From positions 83,836 to 147,835 of the forward strand of contig NZ_ASJB01000004.1 of assembly GCF_000478275.1 (NCBI RefSeq): a stretch of 64,000 nt of DNA, given 5' to 3'. This DNA is from Amycolatopsis orientalis DSM 40040 = KCTC 9412 (GTDB lineage Bacteria; Actinomycetota; Actinomycetes; Mycobacteriales; Pseudonocardiaceae). This document shows, in pieces, positions 52,811 to 62,122 of the stretch; the first letter of the stretch is position 1, and each line of letters begins with the position of its first letter. The translations under genes and the position numbers were made by a program. A model generated the notes under the pieces. It saw nothing but the letters and a program-made list of their open reading frames with translations. It did not search any database and had not been told where the DNA came from.

Positions 52811-53583
52811 GCGCCGGCCTCCGTGCCGAGATATGCCCTGATCACGTCCGGATCAGACTGGACATCCGCCGGTGTCCCGTCGGCGATGCGCTTGCCGAAG
52901 TCCAGGACGGTGACCCGGTCCGCGATGCCCATCACCAGCCCCATGTCGTGTTCCACCAGCAGGATCGAGATGCCGAGTTCGTCACGGACGTCGCGGATCG
53001 TCCCGGCCAGTTCGGCGGTCTCGGTCGCGTTCATCCCGGCCGCGGGTTCGTCGAGCAGCAGCAGGACCGGTTCGACGGCGAGGGCGCGGGCGAGGTCGAC
53101 GCGTTTCACCGCGCCGTAGGGCAGCGCCCCGACCGGGAGGTCCACCAGCGCGCCGATCCCGAGGAAGTCGCAGATCTCCTTGGCGCGCGCGGAATGCCGC
53201 CGTTCGGCCCGGACCGTCCACGGCAGCCGGAGGCCGCAGGCGAGGAAGCCGCCCTTGGTCAGCGCGTGACGGCCGAGCATGACGTTGTCGAGCACGGTCG
53301 AGCCGGGGGACAGCGCGGCGTTCTGGAACGACCGGCCGACGCCGAGGCCGGCCAGCCGATGCGGCGGGAGTCCGGAAAGGACGGTGTCGCCGAGCCGGAC
53401 CGTGCCGCTGTTCGCCCGGTAGAGCCCGCTGATCACGTTGAAGCAGCTGGACTTCCCGGCCCCGTTCGGGCCGATGAGCGCGTGCAGCGAACCGGAGCCG
53501 ACGGTGAAGGAGACGTCGTCGAGGGCCCGGATCCCGCCGAAGCGCAGGGTCACGTTCTCGACATGCAACTCCGGCGGCGTCAT
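52807..53583 (-). CDS. livG: Branched-chain amino-acid ABC ATPase LivG
   Basis: A 258-residue ATPase. Walker A is GPNGAGKS (38-45), and the LivG-type long insertion before the signature is present. Walker B is LLLLDEPAAGMN and the H-loop is ILLVEHDMGLV. The C-terminal VLDFGKRIADGTPADV is typical. The signature is shifted (LPYGAVKRVDLARAL) from the usual LSGGQ, as in many LivG proteins. The ATG overlaps the livF stop (ATGA), fixing the start. Confidence 0.93.
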   Translation of the reverse strand: MTPPELHVENVTLRFGGIRALDDVSFTVGSGSLHALIGPNGAGKSSCFNVISGLYRANSGTVRLGDTVLSGLPPHRLAGLGVGRSFQNAALSPGSTVLDNVMLGRHALTKGGFLACGLRLPWTVRAERRHSARAKEICDFLGIGALVDLPVGALPYGAVKRVDLARALAVEPVLLLLDEPAAGMNATETAELAGTIRDVRDELGISILLVEHDMGLVMGIADRVTVLDFGKRIADGTPADVQSDPDVIRAYLGTEAGA

Positions 53584-54437
53584 CCGGCCCACCTCGACAG
53601 GCTCCGGCCCGCGAGGTGCTCGCGGGCGTCCGCCGCTTCGGCTTCGGCGGTGGCCTGGGATTCGGCGTGGCCGCCGAGGTAGAGGCGCTGGACGTCCTCG
53701 CTCGCGACGAGTTCGGCCGTGGTGCCGGACAGGGCGACCCGGCCGACTTCGAGGACGATCGCGTGGTCGGCCACCCGCAGCGCCATCACGGCGTTCTGCT
53801 CGACCAGGACGACCGCGGTGCCCTGGTCGTGGATCTCGCGGATGATGTCGCCGATCCGCTCGACGATCTTCGGTGCGAGGCCGAGCGAGGGTTCGTCGAG
53901 CAGCAGCAGCCGAGGTCCGGACATCAGCGCCCGGCCGATCGCGAGCATCTGCTGCTCGCCGCCGGAAAGCAGGCCGGCGCGCTGTTTGGCGCGTTCGGAC
54001 AGGACCGGGAAGAGCTCGTCGACGCGTTTCCTCGCGGCGGCGCGCTGCTCGGGGGAGCGGGCGCCGATCCCGCCCGCGCGCAGGTTCTCCTCGACCGTCA
54101 TCCGCGCGAAGACCTGGCGTCCTTCGGGGACACCGACGACGCCGAGACCGACGATGCGGGCGGGGTCGAGCCTGGTCAGCGGCTTGCCGTCGTAGCGGAC
54201 CTCGCCTGCCGAAACCGAGCCCCGGTGCATGCGCAGCGTCCCGGAGATGGTCCGCAGCAGGGTCGATTTCCCGGCGCCGTTGCTGCCGAGGACGGCCAGT
54301 ACTCCATCGGGTGAAACGTCGAGGTCGACCCCGTGCAGTGCGGCCACCGATCGGCCGTACCGCACCTCAAGATCACGGACACTCAGCAAGCCGCCTCCTC
54401 CGTTCGTGTGACGCGAGTCACGATCGGTGGCGGTCAT
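53580..54437 (-). CDS. livF: Branched-chain amino-acid ABC ATPase LivF
   Basis: A 285-residue ATPase that pairs with LivG. It has Walker A GSNGAGKS (51-58), signature LSGGEQQMLAIGRALM and Walker B LLLLDEPSLGLAP. The C-terminal extension ESQATAEAEAADAREHLA is longer than usual. The first 16 residues (Gly-rich) precede the conserved fold, so a later start is possible. It is the promoter-proximal gene of the liv unit. A two-component system lies 170 bases upstream on the same strand. Confidence 0.92.
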   Translation of the reverse strand: MTATDRDSRHTNGGGGLLSVRDLEVRYGRSVAALHGVDLDVSPDGVLAVLGSNGAGKSTLLRTISGTLRMHRGSVSAGEVRYDGKPLTRLDPARIVGLGVVGVPEGRQVFARMTVEENLRAGGIGARSPEQRAAARKRVDELFPVLSERAKQRAGLLSGGEQQMLAIGRALMSGPRLLLLDEPSLGLAPKIVERIGDIIREIHDQGTAVVLVEQNAVMALRVADHAIVLEVGRVALSGTTAELVASEDVQRLYLGGHAESQATAEAEAADAREHLAGRSLSRWAG

Positions 54438-54571
54438 CCTGCGTGGGCACCCTCCGTCGCGTTACCCCCACCTGGAGACCCACCCGGCTACAAAACGGAC
54501 ACAGTGTTTGTCTGTCGCGCTGAAGTCTCCGTCGGGCGCGGGGCGCCCTTTGGGAGACCGATGTGGTCGCG

Positions 54572-54603
54572 TTCAACTACCGCATCCAGAGGACGCAACG
54601 CGG
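54572..54603. repeat. Partial CTCTGG/GGTAGTTC repeat
   Basis: TTCAACTACCGCATCCAGAG followed by GACGCAACGCGG resembles one arm of the 39569-39638 palindrome with base changes. It sits between livF and the LuxR-type response-regulator gene and lacks a second arm. Confidence 0.5.
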
Positions 54604-54606
54604 GGG

Positions 54607-55221
54607 TTAGAGGAGGCCGGCTTCGGAGGCCTTGCCGATGGCTTCGACCCGGTTGCGGGCACCGAGTTTGTGCAGCGCGGACTGCAGATAGGTCTTCACC
54701 GTGTTCCGCGCCAGCCCGGTCGACTCCGCGATCTCCGGATTCGTCTGACCCTGCGCGGCCAGCCTCAGGACCTCGTACTCGCGCCGCGTCAGGCCGCTGC
54801 GGGCCAGCGCGTCGGACCGCTGGCCGTCGTCGGGGAAAATCCGCGGATCGACGACGCGTTCCCCCTTGAGCACCTGCCGCAACGCCGCCACCAGATCCGT
54901 CCCGGCGACGTCCTTGAGCAGGCAGCCGTGCGCGCCGGAGTCCAGCGCGGCCCGCACCCCCTGATGATCGCCGTGCGCGGTGAACACCACGATCCGCCCG
55001 GCCGGATGCACGCGCCGCAGTTCGGCGATGACCTCGGGCGCGAGCATGTCCGGCAACCGCAGGTCCAGCAGGATCAGCACCGGTTTCAACTCGGCCGCCC
55101 GCTGGATCGCCGCCCGGCCGGTCTCGGCCGAGCCGACGACGGTCATCGCCGGGTCGTAGCGCAGCAGCAGGCTGACCCCGTCGCGGACCACCGGATGGTC
55201 GTCGACGACGAGGACGGTCAC
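54607..55221 (-). CDS. LuxR-family response regulator (NarL type)
   Basis: A 204-residue response regulator. The receiver domain has the acidic pair (VLVVDDHPVV), the phospho-acceptor Asp in LILLDLRLPD and the Lys in GCLLKDVAG, so it should be phosphorylated. The C-terminal LuxR HTH is LTRREYEVLRLAAQGQTNPE, NTVKTYLQSALHKLG. The GTG start overlaps the stop of the kinase gene (GTGA). It forms a two-component pair with that kinase; targets are unknown, though the liv operon is next on the same strand. Confidence 0.93.
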   Translation of the reverse strand: MTVLVVDDHPVVRDGVSLLLRYDPAMTVVGSAETGRAAIQRAAELKPVLILLDLRLPDMLAPEVIAELRRVHPAGRIVVFTAHGDHQGVRAALDSGAHGCLLKDVAGTDLVAALRQVLKGERVVDPRIFPDDGQRSDALARSGLTRREYEVLRLAAQGQTNPEIAESTGLARNTVKTYLQSALHKLGARNRVEAIGKASEAGLL

Positions 55222-56387
55222 CGGCGCCGGCACGGTTCCGGTACCCAGGCGCGCAGCGTGCACCCATCGTCGTCGTCCCGGACCAGGCTGACCCGGCCGC
55301 CGAGCCGCGCGGCGCGTTCGGCCAGCGAGCGCAGGCCCATCCCGGTGCCGGGCCCGGGTTCCTCGCCGCGATGACCGGCTCCGTCGTCGGCGACGACCAC
55401 CTGCACGCCGTCTTCGCTGGGTAGCAGGCTGACCACGACCGACAGCGCGTCGGCGTGTTTCTCGACGTTGAGCAGGCCTTCCCGGACGGCCGCCACCAGC
55501 AGCCCGGTGCGCTCGGCGTCCAGCCGCGGCACCGGGGCGAGCTGGACGAACCGCGCCGGGACCCCGCAGCGGGCCTGGAACGAGCGGCAGTGCTCGGCCA
55601 GTTCCACCGGCAGCGCGCGTTCCGGACTGGACTCCGACAGCGCCAGCAGCGATTCGCGCAGCGCCCGTGACGCGGCCGAAACGTCGCCTTCCAGCCGCCG
55701 CAGCCGCGATTCGAGCGCCGGGTTGTCACTGATGTCCTCGTGCAGGTTCCGGACCTGGACGCCGATGGAGAACAGCAGCGCGCCGACCGAGTCGTGCAGG
55801 GCGCTCTGCATCCGGAGCCGTTCGGCGGACAAGGCCGTCGCGCGGTCGGCCTCGGCGACCGACGCCAGTTTCAGCGCCCGGCCCGCCTCGCCCGCGATGG
55901 CCTCGAGCGACTTTACCGCGTCGTCGCCGAAGTCGCGGCGCTCGCGCATGGCGGCGTACGCGATCGCGACGGTCTCGGTCCCGTTCACGATCGGGACGGC
56001 GATCATCGCGGCCAGGCCCTCGCCACGGACCTGCGCGTCGAACTGGTGGGTGATACTCGGCGAGCTGACGTAGTCGTTGACCCGGACCGGCCTGCCCAGC
56101 GCCAGCACCCGGCCGCCGATGCCCTGGCCGATGGGCACGGCGAGGTCCTGCAGCGCGTCCGTGCGGGTGCCCGACATCCAGCGGATCACCGCCTCCTCGG
56201 GCGCGGTGATCTCGGCGACGAATCCCGAATGCGTGCCGATGGTCTCGCGGATCAGCCGCGCGGTCCCGTTGAGCGCCGCGACCCTGTCGAGGGTGGCGAG
56301 CAGCGCTTCACGCTCGCGCAGAAGCCCGCCGAGCACCGCGCTGTGCTCGGCGGCGAGTTCCTCCGCGACCTGGCGTTTCGCCGTCAC
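55218..56387 (-). CDS. GAF-domain sensor histidine kinase
   Basis: A 389-residue cytosolic kinase. An N-terminal coiled-coil (about 1-40) leads to a GAF sensor (about 45-190, LAVPIGQGIGGRVLALGRPV). A HisKA_3 dimerisation domain follows with the phospho-His in SALHDSVGALLFSIG, then an HATPase domain (GLLNVEKHADA, VVADDGAG, GTGMGLRSLAERA). No membrane segment is present, so it senses an internal signal or redox/small-molecule ligand of the GAF domain. The GTG giving MTAKRQVAEEL was chosen; a longer ATG frame from 56537 would add 50 residues without family features. Confidence 0.9.
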   Translation of the reverse strand: MTAKRQVAEELAAEHSAVLGGLLREREALLATLDRVAALNGTARLIRETIGTHSGFVAEITAPEEAVIRWMSGTRTDALQDLAVPIGQGIGGRVLALGRPVRVNDYVSSPSITHQFDAQVRGEGLAAMIAVPIVNGTETVAIAYAAMRERRDFGDDAVKSLEAIAGEAGRALKLASVAEADRATALSAERLRMQSALHDSVGALLFSIGVQVRNLHEDISDNPALESRLRRLEGDVSAASRALRESLLALSESSPERALPVELAEHCRSFQARCGVPARFVQLAPVPRLDAERTGLLVAAVREGLLNVEKHADALSVVVSLLPSEDGVQVVVADDGAGHRGEEPGPGTGMGLRSLAERAARLGGRVSLVRDDDDGCTLRAWVPEPCRRR

Positions 56388-56481
56388 GCGCTCACGATCG
56401 CACACCGGACGTGGTTTCCGACACACCCGTACGGAGAGGTTCACCGATGCGTTTCCGGCCGCGGTTGTCTTGAATGGACCC

Positions 56482-59247
56482 GTGGAGATCCTGGCCGACG
56501 CCGCGACACTGGCCCTGTACACGACCGACGCCTCCAACTACCGGCACGTGCCCCAGGGTGTGGTGCTGCCGCGGAGCGTCGACGACGTGATCGCGGCCGT
56601 CGCCGCGTGCCGGGAGGCGGGGCTGCCGGTGATCGCCCGCGGTGGCGGCACCAGTGTCGCGGGCAACTCCTGCGGACCGGGCGTCGTGATCGACACCTCG
56701 CGCCACCTGGGCGGCGTCCTCGACCTCGACCCCGTCGCGCGGACGGCGAGGGTGGCCCCCGGGACCGTCCTCGATCACCTCCAGGCGCTCGCCGCGCCGC
56801 ACGGGCTCCGGTTCGGCCCCGATCCGTCGACGCATTCCCGCTGCACGATCGGCGGGATGATCGGCAACAACGCGTGCGGTTCGCATTCGGTCGCCTACGG
56901 GCGCACGGTCGACGTCGTCCGCGAACTGGACGTCCTGCTCTACGACGGCACCCGGCTCACCGTCGGGCCGACCACACCGTCCGAAGTGGACGAACGAGCG
57001 GCCAGGCCGGGTACGGAGGGCCGGGTTTTTTCGGAACTCCGCGCGCTCGTCCGGGACAACCTGGCGTTACTGCGCACCGAACTGTCCACCTTCGGCAGGC
57101 GGGTGTCGGGGTACGGGCTGGAACACCTGTTGCCGGAGAACGGTTTCGACGTCGCCAAGGCGCTGGTCGGCAGCGAGGGCACCTGCGTCACCGTGCTGGA
57201 GGCGACGGTCTCCCTGGCCGAGGTCCCGAAGCGCAAAGTGCTCGCGGTGCTCGGTTTCGAGTCCGACATCGCCGCCGCCGACGCCGTCCCGGCGATCCTG
57301 CCCTGGTCGCCGCTGACCGTCGAAGGCGTCGACGCGGACCTCGTCGCCCTGCTGGAACCCGGCCGCGCCGAGGGCCTGCCGCCCGGCGGTGCCTGGTTGT
57401 TCGTCGAGATGGCCGATCCGGACGAAGCGCGCGGGCTGATCGACGGACTGCGCGGCGCGCTGACCGGCTCCGCGCTGCTGGACGACGCCGCCGCGCAGAA
57501 GCGGCTGTGGCGCATCCGGGAGGAGGGCGCCGGTCTCGCGACGCGGCTCGCCGGAGGCGAGGAGGCATGGCCCGGCTGGGAAGACGCCGCCGTCCCGCCC
57601 GAACGCCTTGGCGCCTACCTGCGCGAGTTCAAGGAACTCATGCGACGGCACGGCCGCAAGAGCGTCGTCTACGGCCACTACGGCGAGGGCTGCCTGCATC
57701 TGCGGCTGGACTTCGACCTGCTTTCCCCGCGGGGGATCGCCGGATTCCGGTCCTTTCTCGAAGAGGCGGCCGATCTGGTCGCCGCGCACGGCGGCTCGCT
57801 GTCCGGGGAACACGGCGACGGCCAGGCCCGCTCGGAACTGCTGCCCCGGATGTACAGTCCCGAGATCCTCGCGCTTTTCGCGCGGTTCAAGGGGATCTTC
57901 GATCCCGCGGGCAAGATGAACCCCGGCATCCTCGTCGATCCCAGGCCGGTCGACGCCGACCTCCGGGTCCGGCGCGCGCCGCTGGACCTCGAAGACGTCA
58001 CCGCGCTCGCGTACCCGGAGGACCGAGGGAGCTTCGGACAGGCGATGCGGCGCTGCGTCGGCGTCGGGAAATGCCGCAACACCACCGGTGCCGGCGTGAT
58101 GTGCCCGAGTTACCGCGCCACCCGCGAGGAGCGGCATTCGACGCGGGGCCGCGCGCATCTGCTCGCCGAGATGGTGAACGGTGAACTGATCACCGACGGC
58201 TGGCGCTCGAAGGAGGTCGCCGAGGCACTGGATCTCTGCCTGTCGTGCAAGGGCTGCCTGTCCGATTGCCCGGTCGATGTCGACATGGCGACCTACAAGG
58301 CGGAGTTCCTGCATCAGCACCACAAGGGACGGCTGCGCCCGGCGTCGCATTACTCGATGGGCTGGCTGCCGTTGTGGCTGCGCGCGGCCGCGCTGGCGCC
58401 GCGGCTGGCGAACACGATGTCGCGCCGGTTCTCCGGGATACTGAAACGACTCGGCGGGATCGCGCCGGAACGGGACCTGCCGACCTTCGCCAGGACCCCG
58501 TTCACCCAGCGCCGCAAGGATCTCCGACGCTGGGCGACCGGTGCCCGGCGGGTGGTGCTGTGGCCGGACTCCTTCAACAACTATCTGACCCCGGACGTCC
58601 TCGACGCCGCGGCCGAGGTGCTCACCGCGGCGGGCTACGACGTCGTCCTGCCCGATCGCGGTGTCTGCTGCGGCCTCACCTGGGTGTCCACCGGGCAGCT
58701 CGACACCGCCAAGAAGGTGTTGCGCGGCACGCTTTCCGTGCTCGAACCGTATCTGCGGGCGGGGTACCAGGTCGCCGGGCTGGAGCCGAGCTGCACCGCC
58801 CTCTTCCGCGGTGACCTGGCGGCCCTGCTGCCGGGTGACCCGGTCGCGGAACTGCTCGCCGAGCGGACCAGGACGTTCGCCGAACTCGTCGAGGATTCAC
58901 CGCTCGAATTCCGGTCGCTGGACGTCGAAACGCTCAGCCAGGTCCACTGTCATCAGCACGCCGTGCTCGGCTTCGGCGCCGACGAGGCCGCGATGCGCGC
59001 CGCGGGTGTCCACAATTCCACAATGGATTCCGGCTGCTGTGGACTGGCGGGCAACTTCGGTTTCGAACGCGGCCACTACGACGTCTCCGTCGCCTGCGCC
59101 GAGGATCGCATGCTGCCCGCGATCCGGGCCGCGGTCGAGGGCACCGAGGTGGTCGCGGACGGCTTCAGCTGCCGGACCCAGATCGAGCAGCTGGACGGCC
59201 GCCGCGCCCTGCACCTGGCCGAACTGCTCCGGCGCGCACTGCCTTAG
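56482..59247 (+). CDS. FAD-linked oxidase / Fe-S dehydrogenase fusion (D-lactate/2-hydroxyacid type)
   Basis: A 921-residue fusion. The N-terminal half is a PCMH-type FAD-binding oxidase (ARGGGTSVAGNSCG, GPDPSTHSRCTIGGMIGNNA) with its lactate-oxidase-like C-terminal FAD domain (SGEHGDGQARSE). The second half has two cysteine motifs for 4Fe-4S clusters (CVGVGKCRNT with CPSY, then CLSCKGCLSDCP). Two CCG-type domains close the protein (GVCCGLTW, DSGCCGLAGNFG). Such fusions oxidise D-lactate or other 2-hydroxy acids and pass electrons to the membrane chain; the substrate is not certain. I chose GTG; a TTG four codons upstream is possible. It is divergent from the GAF kinase gene. Confidence 0.9.
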   Translation: MEILADAATLALYTTDASNYRHVPQGVVLPRSVDDVIAAVAACREAGLPVIARGGGTSVAGNSCGPGVVIDTSRHLGGVLDLDPVARTARVAPGTVLDHLQALAAPHGLRFGPDPSTHSRCTIGGMIGNNACGSHSVAYGRTVDVVRELDVLLYDGTRLTVGPTTPSEVDERAARPGTEGRVFSELRALVRDNLALLRTELSTFGRRVSGYGLEHLLPENGFDVAKALVGSEGTCVTVLEATVSLAEVPKRKVLAVLGFESDIAAADAVPAILPWSPLTVEGVDADLVALLEPGRAEGLPPGGAWLFVEMADPDEARGLIDGLRGALTGSALLDDAAAQKRLWRIREEGAGLATRLAGGEEAWPGWEDAAVPPERLGAYLREFKELMRRHGRKSVVYGHYGEGCLHLRLDFDLLSPRGIAGFRSFLEEAADLVAAHGGSLSGEHGDGQARSELLPRMYSPEILALFARFKGIFDPAGKMNPGILVDPRPVDADLRVRRAPLDLEDVTALAYPEDRGSFGQAMRRCVGVGKCRNTTGAGVMCPSYRATREERHSTRGRAHLLAEMVNGELITDGWRSKEVAEALDLCLSCKGCLSDCPVDVDMATYKAEFLHQHHKGRLRPASHYSMGWLPLWLRAAALAPRLANTMSRRFSGILKRLGGIAPERDLPTFARTPFTQRRKDLRRWATGARRVVLWPDSFNNYLTPDVLDAAAEVLTAAGYDVVLPDRGVCCGLTWVSTGQLDTAKKVLRGTLSVLEPYLRAGYQVAGLEPSCTALFRGDLAALLPGDPVAELLAERTRTFAELVEDSPLEFRSLDVETLSQVHCHQHAVLGFGADEAAMRAAGVHNSTMDSGCCGLAGNFGFERGHYDVSVACAEDRMLPAIRAAVEGTEVVADGFSCRTQIEQLDGRRALHLAELLRRALP

Positions 59248-59376
59248 CCCTTAGCACTGCCTTGGCCATCAGCACCGCCTTGGCGATTATCACGGTATGA
59301 GAAGGATCTTCGGCTCTTCGGGCGGGTGACCGGCCGGAGGCTTCCGGTGCCGGGTTCCCCCGCTCATCATCGGCCC

Positions 59377-60579
59377 ATGACCGCCACCTATCCCGCCGCG
59401 AAGGACGATCCCGCGACCCCGATGGGCGAGATCTACGCCGAGTACCCGCCGATGTCCAAGGTCGTCTTCCCGAGTGGCTGCGAAGGCTGGCTCGTGACCC
59501 GCTACGACGACGTCCGCCTGGTCTTCTCCGACACGCGGTTCTCCCGGAACCTGCTCGCCCCCGGCGCGCCGTGCCTCATCGAACCGGGCGACTTCTCCAC
59601 CGGCGACCACAGCATCCTGAACATGGACCCGCCGGACCACACGCGGCTGCGGAAACTGTCGGCACAGGCGTTCACCGTCCGCCGGATCGCCGCGCTGCGG
59701 CCCCGGATCCAGGAGATCGCGGACGATCTCCTGCGCGCGATGGCCGAACACGGTCCGCCGGTGGATCTGGTGGAGATGTTCGCCTTCCCGCTGCCCACGT
59801 CGGTGATGTGCGAGATCCTCGGTGTCCCGTTCGAAGGCAAGGAGCGGTTCCGTCAATGGTCGCGGGTGATCGTCACGCCGATGGCGTACAGCCCGGCCGA
59901 AGTGGCACAGGCCCGGCGTGACGGGGCGGAGGACATGGCGGCCCTCGTCGCCGTCAAGCGGGTGACGCCGGGCGAGGATCTGCTGAGCGTCCTCGTGCAC
60001 GCCCGCGACGAGGACGGCGACAGGCTCACCGAGGCCGAGTTGATCGACCTGGCCACCCAGCTCCTGCTGGCCGGGCACGAGACCACGGTCAGCCTGATCG
60101 CGACCGGGATCGTGCTGCTGTCGAGGAATCCGGAGCAGTTCGCCGCGTTGCGCGCGGATCCGGACCTGACCACGGGCGCCGTCGAAGAGATCATGCGGTT
60201 CGACGGCCCGGCCGACGCGTCGCTGCTGCGGGTCGCGCTGGAGGACGTCGAGCTGAGCGGCGGACTGGTCCGGCGCGGTGAGGCCGTGCTGGCGCACACC
60301 GGTGCGGCGAACCGGGACGAGAGCGCCTTTCCCGGCGCGTCGCGGTTCGACATCCGCCGCCGGAACGCGCCGCAACTCGGCTTCGGGCACGGACTCCACT
60401 TCTGCCTCGGCGCCGCGCTCGCCCGGCTCGAAGGGGAGATCGCGTTCCGGACCCTGCTCGACGGGTTGCCCGGACTGGATCTCGCGGTTCCCGCGTCGGA
60501 CATCGTCTGGCGGCCGTCGCTCTCCATCCGCGGTCCGGAAGCCGTGCCGGTGACGTGGACTACCACCAAATCCGGCTGA
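59377..60579 (+). CDS. Cytochrome P450 (first copy)
   Basis: A 400-residue soluble bacterial P450. The I-helix is LLLAGHETTVSLIA, the ExxR motif lies in EEIMRF, and the heme loop FGHGLHFCLGAALARLEG has Cys343 as thiolate ligand. MDPPDHTRLRKL near the N-terminus is typical of CYP105/CYP107-like actinobacterial enzymes. The ATG gives MTATYPAAKDD; earlier in-frame starts have no family similarity. No ferredoxin gene is adjacent, so it must borrow one, perhaps that of the second P450 3 kb away. The 3' end overlaps the APH gene by 20 bases. Confidence 0.93.
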   Translation: MTATYPAAKDDPATPMGEIYAEYPPMSKVVFPSGCEGWLVTRYDDVRLVFSDTRFSRNLLAPGAPCLIEPGDFSTGDHSILNMDPPDHTRLRKLSAQAFTVRRIAALRPRIQEIADDLLRAMAEHGPPVDLVEMFAFPLPTSVMCEILGVPFEGKERFRQWSRVIVTPMAYSPAEVAQARRDGAEDMAALVAVKRVTPGEDLLSVLVHARDEDGDRLTEAELIDLATQLLLAGHETTVSLIATGIVLLSRNPEQFAALRADPDLTTGAVEEIMRFDGPADASLLRVALEDVELSGGLVRRGEAVLAHTGAANRDESAFPGASRFDIRRRNAPQLGFGHGLHFCLGAALARLEGEIAFRTLLDGLPGLDLAVPASDIVWRPSLSIRGPEAVPVTWTTTKSG

Positions 60580-61477
60580 GGCTCTCCAGCGTCGGTTCTT
60601 CCGGCTCCGGAAGAACCTTGAGGTACCAGGTGAAGTTGCTGTAGACGTGCAAAAGCGCATACGCCAGGCAGCGCCGGGAGAACTCCTCGTCCGGCGTATC
60701 GCCGTACCCGGCGAGCAGCCGCCGCAGAAAGTCCTTGTCCCCGCCGGAAACGAACAGTCCGACGGCGACGAAGTCGTACTCGGCCGCACCGCGCATCGCG
60801 GGTTCGAAGTCGAAGAGACCGGTGAGGCGAGGGCGTTCGCCGTCGTGGGTGACCATGACGTGGTCGCGCATGAATTCGGTGTGCAGCGGGACGACGGGCG
60901 GACTGCCCAGTTCGACGGAATCGAGGAACGCCGGGATCTGCCCGATCCAGCGTTCGTCGAGGCCGGTCCGGCGGTGATGCTCGACGGCGTTCGCGCGCTG
61001 CTCGGCGAGGAACGTTGTCCAGTCCGGCGGATCCAGGACGTCGAGCCGAGGATCGTGCAGGGAATGCAGGGCGGCCAGCGCCTCCCCGAGTTCCGGCGCG
61101 AGCCGGTGTTTGTCCTCTGTGGACAGTTTCGGCCAGGCGTCCTTCAGCGTCTCGCCGCGCAGGCGCTCCATGAGGACGTAACCCCAGCCGTCCCGCTCGC
61201 CGACGTCGTGCACGGCGGGCGTCGGGATCGGCAGTTTTCCGTGCAGGACTTCGAGCATCGTCCGCTCGGTGGCGAGTTCGTCGAGGTGCACCGGCGGGAA
61301 CAGCTTGAGCACCAGGCCGTCGCCGACGGCATAGACCGGCAGTGAGCCTTCGGTGAACGGGACCACGACGTCGCCGAGGTCGAGCGACCTGGTCAGCGAC
61401 GTCACCGCCGGGAGCAGGTCTTGCCTGGTCAGAGTGCGGAACTCGGCTTCGGTGCCGGCCGGCGGGAACGAGATCAC
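60560..61477 (-). CDS. APH-fold phosphotransferase with altered catalytic loop
   Basis: A 305-residue aminoglycoside-phosphotransferase/choline-kinase-like protein. The ATP-binding lobe includes YAVGDGLVLKLFPPVHL and YVLMERLRGETL. In the catalytic loop the usual HGDxxxxN is replaced by HTEFMRDH (199-206), with Glu in place of the catalytic Asp and no Asn. The metal-binding DFE is kept at 223-225. The same HTE form occurs in a branch of actinobacterial APH-like proteins, as I recall. It may act on a sugar or antibiotic, or be a weak enzyme. It lies between two P450 genes. Confidence 0.85.
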   Translation of the reverse strand: MISFPPAGTEAEFRTLTRQDLLPAVTSLTRSLDLGDVVVPFTEGSLPVYAVGDGLVLKLFPPVHLDELATERTMLEVLHGKLPIPTPAVHDVGERDGWGYVLMERLRGETLKDAWPKLSTEDKHRLAPELGEALAALHSLHDPRLDVLDPPDWTTFLAEQRANAVEHHRRTGLDERWIGQIPAFLDSVELGSPPVVPLHTEFMRDHVMVTHDGERPRLTGLFDFEPAMRGAAEYDFVAVGLFVSGGDKDFLRRLLAGYGDTPDEEFSRRCLAYALLHVYSNFTWYLKVLPEPEEPTLESLSRIWW

Positions 61478-61518
61478 GGAGGCGACCGTAGAACAGGGGA
61501 GCGCGGTCGGCGACCGAA

Positions 61519-62085
61519 TTACCCGCTGCGTTCCAGCAGCGTCCGGGCCGCCCCGAGCACGAGGCGGCAGACGTCGTCGGGATCCGCGCTGGCCAGCGGT
61601 TCCTTGCCGGTGATCTCGCGGACCAGGCCGATCCCGAGCAGCCAGGCCAGGATGAGATCCGCCCGCAGATCGGCGTCGTCGGCGTCGGTCAGCGTGGCCA
61701 GCACCTTCGCGTACTCCTCGCCGAGCTGGCGGCGCACCGCGCCCGCGGCGCTGTCGTGCCCGGTCGAGCGCAGGTAGGCGTCGAGGGTGCGATCGCGGCC
61801 GGTGTCGGACTCCAGCATGCTGCGCAACGCCGTGCCGAGCAGTTCGTCGGGTGGGGTGGTGGCGATCTGCTCGCGTCCGCCGCGTGCCAGGACCTCCTCG
61901 AAGAGCGCGTCTTTCGAACCGAAGTAGCGGAACAGCAGCGCCTGGTTGACCCCGGCGAGTTTCGCGATGTCGCGCACGGTCGTCCGGTCGAAACCGCGCT
62001 CGGCGAACAGGGCCGCCGCCGCGTCGAGCAGGGCGGCCCTCGTCGCGGCCGCGTCCCGCTTGCGGACCTGCGGTTCTTCCGTCAT
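61519..62085 (-). CDS. TetR-family regulator, likely repressor of the P450-ferredoxin operon
   Basis: A 188-residue TetR protein. The HTH is at about 10-57 (RAALLDAAAALFAERGFDRT, AKLAGVNQALLFRYFGSKDA) and the C-terminal domain resembles TetR_C type 17. I chose the ATG giving MTEEPQVRKRDAA. It is divergent from the second P450 gene, and a 20-base palindrome lies between them over a probable promoter, so it likely represses that operon. Confidence 0.92.
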   Translation of the reverse strand: MTEEPQVRKRDAAATRAALLDAAAALFAERGFDRTTVRDIAKLAGVNQALLFRYFGSKDALFEEVLARGGREQIATTPPDELLGTALRSMLESDTGRDRTLDAYLRSTGHDSAAGAVRRQLGEEYAKVLATLTDADDADLRADLILAWLLGIGLVREITGKEPLASADPDDVCRLVLGAARTLLERSG

Positions 62086-62122
62086 CGGGCCCAGGTTAAC
62101 GGTACGTCGCACGGTAGGCGCA

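Noticed and set aside
56388..56537. 50-codon N-terminal extension of the GAF kinase
   Set aside because: The added residues have no family similarity and would occupy the whole divergent promoter gap with the FAD/Fe-S gene.
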